Source: Lachnospiraceae bacterium
Lineage (GTDB): Bacteria > Bacillota > Clostridia > Lachnospirales > Lachnospiraceae
Assembly: GCA_902363675.1 (NCBI GenBank)
Contig: CABJAV010000006.1
Coordinates: forward strand, 71,025 to 135,024
DNA: 64,000 bases
Direction of reading: 5' to 3'
Shown: positions 59,589 to 64,000 of the stretch, piece after piece
How the letters are laid out: the number at the start of each line of letters is the position of its first letter
Numbering within the stretch: the first letter of the stretch is position 1
Translations under genes and position numbers: made by a program
Notes under the pieces: model-generated
What the model saw: only the letters and a program-made list of their open reading frames with translations
Told to the model about the DNA's origin: nothing
Database searches by the model: none

Positions 59589-61376
59589 ATGAAGAAGGTA
59601 TTGAAGCAATGGGCGAGTTTACTGTTACTGACAGTAATGGTTGTAGCAAATGTATTGGCAACAGGGAGAATTGAAAAAATCCAGGCTGCTACATCTGTAT
59701 CGGGAGTAAGTAAAGTATCAAATATGTCATCTGATTTTATGAGGGGAGTGGATGTATCGGCGGTGGCTGCTTTGGAAAAAAGTGGAGTCAGCTATAAATA
59801 CTTAGATGGTACATCCGGAGATGTTTTTGATATTTTTGCAGGAGCGGGAGTAAACTATGTACGTATCCGTATTTGGAACAATCCGTATGACTCATCTTCT
59901 CCATATAAAGGATATGGTGGTGGAAACTGTGACCTTTATAATGCGAAGATTCTTGGTAAACGTGCGACTGATGCAGGAATGAAAGTGTTTATTGATTTTC
60001 ATTATTCTGATTTTTGGGCAGATCCTGCAAAACAGTTTGCACCAAAAGCATGGAAGAATTATAGCCTTTCATACAAAAAAGATGCCGTGTACAATTTTAC
60101 ATATCAAAGCATCAAAGAATTGTTGGATTATGGCGTAGATATTGGCATGGTGCAGATTGGAAATGAGACTAATAGCACTATGTGTGGAGTAGGTGGATTG
60201 TATGATGGTGTATGGAATTTTAGCTCGGGAGTTGCGACACTAATGCAACAAGGATGTTATGCAGTTGATGATATTAATTCTTTATATGGAAAATCAATTT
60301 TGAAAGTATTGCACTTTACAGATCTTCTCGCAAATGGAAAATGGTATGCGCAGTGTATGGCAGAACAAGGTGTTGACTATGATGTATTTGCCACTTCATA
60401 TTATCCTATGTGGCATGGATCGGCATCTGATTTGCAGGATACGTTGACATATATAGCGAAAACATATAACAAAAAAGTGTTGGTTGCGGAAACAGCATAT
60501 CCGTATACTTATGATAACTTTGATTCGCAGGGAAATAATATTGGAGATTCCAGCGCTATGAATTTTAAGGATTATAATGTTAGTGTAAGTGGTCAGGCAC
60601 AGGCATTGCGCGATGTGTTTTCTGCTGTGGCACAGGTGAATAAAACAAAATCTGGATACGGACTTGGTGCATTTTATTGGGAACCAGAGTGGATAGCAAC
60701 AAATTCTTCTACATGGGGAAGTTGTGGTTCTGGATGGGCATCGTCGACATCGGGAAATTATGAATATTCAAATAGCGGATTAAATTCTCTGTATTCAAGT
60801 TCTGATGGCGGCTCTACCTGGGACAATATGACTTTGTTCGATAAAAATGGGCAGGCAATGAAATCCTTGTATGTATTTAACGACATTTGCGGCAAAGAGA
60901 GCACAACTTCTTCTGGAATATCGGCTGCAGATAATTTGGACGGCACTTATTATATTAGAAGTTGTTTTAGTAGCAAATACTTGGAAATTGCAAATGGAAG
61001 TTCTTCGAACGGAGCTGTTTTACAGCAGAACACTTATACGGGCAAAACACAGCAGAAGTTTAAGCTGGTTAAGGGAGAAAATGGATATTATAGCATATAT
61101 ACAGGTTCGTCCGATTATACAAAAGTATTGGATGTAAAGGGAAAAAGCACAGCAGATGGAACGACAATTCTGCAGTATAGTGATAGTCAGAAAACCAATC
61201 AAAAGTTTGAATTAGTGGAAATTTCATCTGGAGTATATGCAATTAAAACGTGTGTGACTTCCGGAACATCTGGATTGGATGTGTATGGATGGAACACCGC
61301 AGATCTGGCTCCGGTTAAACAGTGGAATTACTGGGGTGGAGCATGTCAGTTATGGTATCTGGAAAAAGCACAATAA
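59589..61376 (+). CDS. Secreted GH53 endo-beta-1,4-galactanase with ricin-type lectin domain
   Basis: The 595-residue protein has a signal peptide ending near IQAAT (about residue 35). The GH53 barrel (about 50-430) starts MRGVDVSAVAALE and carries VNYVRIRIWNNPYD, DFHYSDFWADP, the acid/base Glu in VQIGNETNS and the nucleophile Glu in LVAETAYPY. Residues about 465-595 form a ricin B/CBM13-like domain (YLEIANGSSSNGAVLQQNTY, QQKFKL repeats). It cleaves arabinogalactan/galactan side chains of pectin outside the cell. ATG 59589 follows GGGAGGA. Confidence 0.93.
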   Translation: MKKVLKQWASLLLLTVMVVANVLATGRIEKIQAATSVSGVSKVSNMSSDFMRGVDVSAVAALEKSGVSYKYLDGTSGDVFDIFAGAGVNYVRIRIWNNPYDSSSPYKGYGGGNCDLYNAKILGKRATDAGMKVFIDFHYSDFWADPAKQFAPKAWKNYSLSYKKDAVYNFTYQSIKELLDYGVDIGMVQIGNETNSTMCGVGGLYDGVWNFSSGVATLMQQGCYAVDDINSLYGKSILKVLHFTDLLANGKWYAQCMAEQGVDYDVFATSYYPMWHGSASDLQDTLTYIAKTYNKKVLVAETAYPYTYDNFDSQGNNIGDSSAMNFKDYNVSVSGQAQALRDVFSAVAQVNKTKSGYGLGAFYWEPEWIATNSSTWGSCGSGWASSTSGNYEYSNSGLNSLYSSSDGGSTWDNMTLFDKNGQAMKSLYVFNDICGKESTTSSGISAADNLDGTYYIRSCFSSKYLEIANGSSSNGAVLQQNTYTGKTQQKFKLVKGENGYYSIYTGSSDYTKVLDVKGKSTADGTTILQYSDSQKTNQKFELVEISSGVYAIKTCVTSGTSGLDVYGWNTADLAPVKQWNYWGGACQLWYLEKAQ

Positions 61377-61420
61377 CATTGAAATAAGACACATACTGTG
61401 ATATATTTATATTAAATTTT

Positions 61421-61437
61421 ATCGACAGACTTCGACA
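61421..61437 (+). promoter_or_regulatory. Two Spo0A-box-like sites upstream of spo0A
   Basis: TTCGACA (61431-61437), a perfect 0A box in reverse orientation (TGTCGAA), and ATCGACA (61421-61427) with one mismatch lie 65-80 bp before the start. They suggest autoregulation by Spo0A. Confidence 0.45.
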
Positions 61438-61500
61438 AAATTTACTGACATGACTTGTTTATAGTTTATATGACTGAATTTGACATCTAGGAGGCCTATA

Positions 61501-62295
61501 ATGGGAAAACTAAATGTCGCAATCGCAGATGATAATCAGCTTACTTTAGACTTATTAGGAGATATTGTCTCTAGTGACAGTGAGCTTCAGGTAGTTGGAA
61601 CCGCAAAAGATGGGGAGTCAGCTTATCGTTTGATTAAAGAGAAACAACCGGATGTCGTATTGTTGGATATTGTCATGCCAAAGCTAGATGGACTTGGCGT
61701 ATTAGACAAAATTCGTTCGGATCAGGCGGTAAAAAATCCACCCAGTGTGCTGATGGTGAGTGCTGTAGGCAATGAAGGCATTACAGAGGACGCATTTGCA
61801 AAAGGTGCTGATTATTATATTATGAAACCTTTTGATCAGAAAACGATACTCGATCGTATTAAATCTGTACGCAAGCGTCGTCATGCAAAGAATTTTCAAT
61901 CGAACAATGGGACAAAAGAATACGTAGAACAGGATATGATGAAATCTCTTGAAGAGGATGTGACGGGGATCATACATGAAGTTGGGGTGCCGGCACATAT
62001 TAAGGGGTATCAATACTTACGTGAAGCCATTATTATGTCTGTCAATAATATGGATATGCTTAATTCGATAACAAAGATTTTGTATCCGAGTATCGCAAAG
62101 AAATTTCAGACGACGCCGAGTCGTGTGGAGAGAGCAATCCGGCATGCAATCGAAGTTGCATGGAGCAGAGGCAAGATGGATACACTCGATGATCTGTTTG
62201 GTTACACCATCAGCAATGGAAAAGGAAAACCGACAAATTCGGAGTTTATTGCCTTGATTACCGATAAGATTCGCTTACAGATGAAGAACAAATAA
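61501..62295 (+). CDS. spo0A: Sporulation master regulator Spo0A
   Basis: The 264-residue protein has a receiver domain ([17 protein letters not shown], phospho-Asp in [17 protein letters not shown]). The DNA-binding effector domain has [20 protein letters not shown] and the recognition-helix region [21 protein letters not shown], hallmark of Spo0A. ATG 61501 follows AGGAGG at 61490-61495. Phosphorylated Spo0A starts endosporulation. Upstream spoIVB, its common neighbour, is replaced here by the galactanase gene. Confidence 0.97.
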   Translation: MGKLNVAIADDNQLTLDLLGDIVSSDSELQVVGTAKDGESAYRLIKEKQPDVVLLDIVMPKLDGLGVLDKIRSDQAVKNPPSVLMVSAVGNEGITEDAFAKGADYYIMKPFDQKTILDRIKSVRKRRHAKNFQSNNGTKEYVEQDMMKSLEEDVTGIIHEVGVPAHIKGYQYLREAIIMSVNNMDMLNSITKILYPSIAKKFQTTPSRVERAIRHAIEVAWSRGKMDTLDDLFGYTISNGKGKPTNSEFIALITDKIRLQMKNK

Positions 62296-62331
62296 GGGAG
62301 AAGTTTCTCTTATATTGTGGAGGTGGTTATT

Positions 62332-63780
62332 ATGAAGAAGGTTCTGTTTGTTTCATCAGAAGCTATTCCATTTATTAAGACAGGAGGGCTGGCAGATGTT
62401 GTTGGTTCTTTGCCAAAGTACTTTAATCGTAAAGAATATGATGTGCGGGTTATGATCCCGAAGTATGCATGTATGGATGCATCATTTCTTCCGAGTCTTA
62501 AGTTTGTATGTCATTTCTATGTGAATTTGAACTGGAGACGGCAGTATGTTGGAATATTTGAGACAGAATATAAAGGAGTTCATTTTTATTTTGTAGATAA
62601 TGAATTTTATTTTGCAGGACCATCTCCTTATAATAATATCTATGAGGATGTAGAAAAGTTTGCATATTTTTCGAAGGCAGTATTAGAGAGCCTGCCATAT
62701 TTGGATTTCGCACCGAATATCATCCATTGTCATGACTGGCAGACTGGATTGGTACCTGTATACTTGCGGACAACATATGGAGATGATAATTTTTATGCTG
62801 GAATGAAAACGGTTTATTCTATACATAATATGAAATTTCAGGGCAGATGGAGAATACAGGAAGTTATGGATATTACAGGGCTTCCAAAACAGATTTTTAA
62901 TGCAAATGAGTTGGAATCTTATGGAGAGGCAAATTATCTGAAAGGCGGTATTGTATATGCAGACGCAGTATCGACGGTCAGTCCGACCTATGCGAAAGAG
63001 ATTACGACTGTTGAAGGAGGCGAGGGGCTGGATGGGCTAATGAGTGCCAGAAGAGACAGTCTCTATGGAATTCTTAACGGAATTGATTACGAAGAGTATA
63101 ATCCCAAAATTGATCCTTATATTGACACTAATTTCAGCCGTAAGGATGTATTTACCGGAAAGAAGAAAAACAAGGCAGCTCTCCAGAAGGAGTTAGGACT
63201 TCCGCAGCGAGAAGATACTTTTCTGGTGGGCATCGTATCACGTATGACGAATCAGAAAGGATTTGACCTGATCGCTTATGTGATGGATGAGTTGCTGTCA
63301 TCGATGGATATACAGTTGGTGGTTCTAGGTACTGGCGAGAGTCAGTATGAAAATATGTTTCACCATTTTCAGAATAAGTATCCGGATAAGATTTCTTCTT
63401 ATATTGGATATTCTGAGGAACGTGCCCATAAGATTTATGCATCAGCAGATGCATTTTTGATGCCATCATTGTTTGAACCTTGTGGGCTCAGTCAGATGAT
63501 GTCGATGCGCTATGGAACCATTCCAATTGTCCGTGAGACCGGAGGACTTAAGGATACGGTAGATGCATACAATGAATATGAAAAAACTGGAACAGGATTT
63601 TCTTTTAAAAATTACAATGCTCATGAAATGCTGTTTATTATTCGCTATGCCGAAAATGTGTTTACAAACAATAAGGCAGCGTGGCAAAATCTGGTGCGTA
63701 GAGCTATGGATGAGAATTTTTCGTGGGATGCCTCTGCAAGGCAATATGAAACACTGTATGACAAGATGAGTGATAATTAG
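62332..63780 (+). CDS. glgA: Glycogen synthase
   Basis: The 482-residue GT5 enzyme starts KKVLFVSSEAIPFIKTGGLAD with the KTGGL ADP-glucose motif. It has ILNGIDYEEYNP, SRMTNQKGFDLI (second substrate loop) and MPSLFEPCGLSQMMSMRYG, the C-terminal EPCGL motif. It extends alpha-1,4-glucan from ADP-glucose. ATG 62332 is chosen because GGAGG (62319-62323) is well placed; GTG 62317 overlaps it. No other glycogen genes are adjacent. Confidence 0.95.
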   Translation: MKKVLFVSSEAIPFIKTGGLADVVGSLPKYFNRKEYDVRVMIPKYACMDASFLPSLKFVCHFYVNLNWRRQYVGIFETEYKGVHFYFVDNEFYFAGPSPYNNIYEDVEKFAYFSKAVLESLPYLDFAPNIIHCHDWQTGLVPVYLRTTYGDDNFYAGMKTVYSIHNMKFQGRWRIQEVMDITGLPKQIFNANELESYGEANYLKGGIVYADAVSTVSPTYAKEITTVEGGEGLDGLMSARRDSLYGILNGIDYEEYNPKIDPYIDTNFSRKDVFTGKKKNKAALQKELGLPQREDTFLVGIVSRMTNQKGFDLIAYVMDELLSSMDIQLVVLGTGESQYENMFHHFQNKYPDKISSYIGYSEERAHKIYASADAFLMPSLFEPCGLSQMMSMRYGTIPIVRETGGLKDTVDAYNEYEKTGTGFSFKNYNAHEMLFIIRYAENVFTNNKAAWQNLVRRAMDENFSWDASARQYETLYDKMSDN

Positions 63781-63840
63781 CACGGTTGAAAATACAAAAC
63801 GGTTATTAATATAAAAACTACAGATTAAAATGAGATTTTT

Positions 63841-63879
63841 GGACCTATAAAGAAACATTTTTCTTTATAGGTCCTTTTT
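63841..63879 (+). terminator. Rho-independent terminator of glgA
   Basis: GGACCTATAAAGAA (63841-63854) / TTCTTTATAGGTCC (63861-63874), 6-base loop, T5. Confidence 0.93.
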
Positions 63880-63882
63880 GTT

Positions 63883-64000
63883 AGGGCAAGGCCCTGTTGA
63901 GCAAAGCTCAACTAATAAACCACTTGCTATGCGAGTGGTTGAAGACGCTTTAGCTTACAGTAAAAAACCTCCAGTGATATAGTAAATGCAGGTTCGCCAA
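63883..64000. mobile_element. Possible end of an IS200/IS605-like element (edge)
   Basis: Three consecutive hairpins occupy 63883-63940: AGGGC/GCCCT, GTTGAGC/GCTCAAC with AAA loop, and AACCACTTGC/GCGAGTGGTT with TAT loop. The last resembles subterminal hairpins of IS200/IS605 elements. A non-coding stretch follows to the window edge. No transposase is visible, so the call is tentative. Confidence 0.35.

Noticed and set aside
1..64000. CRISPR arrays, tRNA, rRNA or prophage
   Set aside because: No regularly spaced direct repeats, clover-leaf genes, rRNA signatures or phage structural genes were seen while reading the intergenic regions.

Overview
The window is a chromosomal segment of a low-GC, spore-forming Firmicute, most likely a gut or rumen Lachnospiraceae member. 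The evidence is the AT-rich coding style with strong AGGAGG ribosome sites, spo0A, SipW-type secreted proteins, BspA-like leucine-rich-repeat proteins and plant-glycan enzymes (GH43, a dead GH10, GH53). No rRNA, tRNA, CRISPR array or intact transposase was seen; the species cannot be fixed from the sequence.

Layout. 1-5.6 kb: two secreted/surface proteins, a small membrane protein, alaS, a chemotaxis-receptor remnant and rpsU. 5.7-7.8 kb: an oxidoreductase and a MerR-methyltransferase fusion. 7.9-11.5 kb: dTDP-rhamnose operon rfbBDAC, behind a promoter with the 19-bp spacer and dyad typical of MerR control. 11.6-24.0 kb: a Wzx/Wzy-type exopolysaccharide (EPS) locus with a CpsD-like ATPase, Wzz-like protein, Alg14/Alg13-like pair, GT2 and GT92 glycosyltransferases, pyruvyl transferase, polymerase and flippase. 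Its priming phosphoglycosyltransferase lies 18 kb further on at 42.8 kb, followed by an HTH-UDP-glucose dehydrogenase fusion.

24.1-42.6 kb, between flippase and priming enzyme, is the most unusual part. It holds two small membrane proteins, a nucleotidyltransferase-like gene, two alternating GT2 / beta-helix-LRR pairs, and then a lasso-peptide (RiPP) locus. That locus has two precursors (32593-32775 + and 37748-37909 -), two asparagine-synthetase-like cyclases, two HPr-kinase-like kinases, and single copies of the B2 protease, B1 (PqqD-like) recognition protein and ABC exporter. A soluble histidine kinase and response regulator follow. One precursor ends in Ser with a tail resembling paeninodin, so a C-terminally phosphorylated lasso peptide is predicted. 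The genes form three transcription blocks on both strands.

44.4-64 kb: a SulP transporter lacking its N-terminus, a xylan-type locus (GH43, YesL/YesN/YesM-like proteins, sugar ABC transporter, GH10 pseudogene), a yybP-ykoY-type riboswitch before a CaCA antiporter, a secreted Ig-like protein, a secreted GH53 galactanase with a ricin-type lectin domain, spo0A and glgA. The right edge has clustered hairpins that may be the end of a small mobile element. Two near-identical 46-bp promoter/operator elements, before the priming glycosyltransferase and after the SulP gene, suggest a shared regulator.
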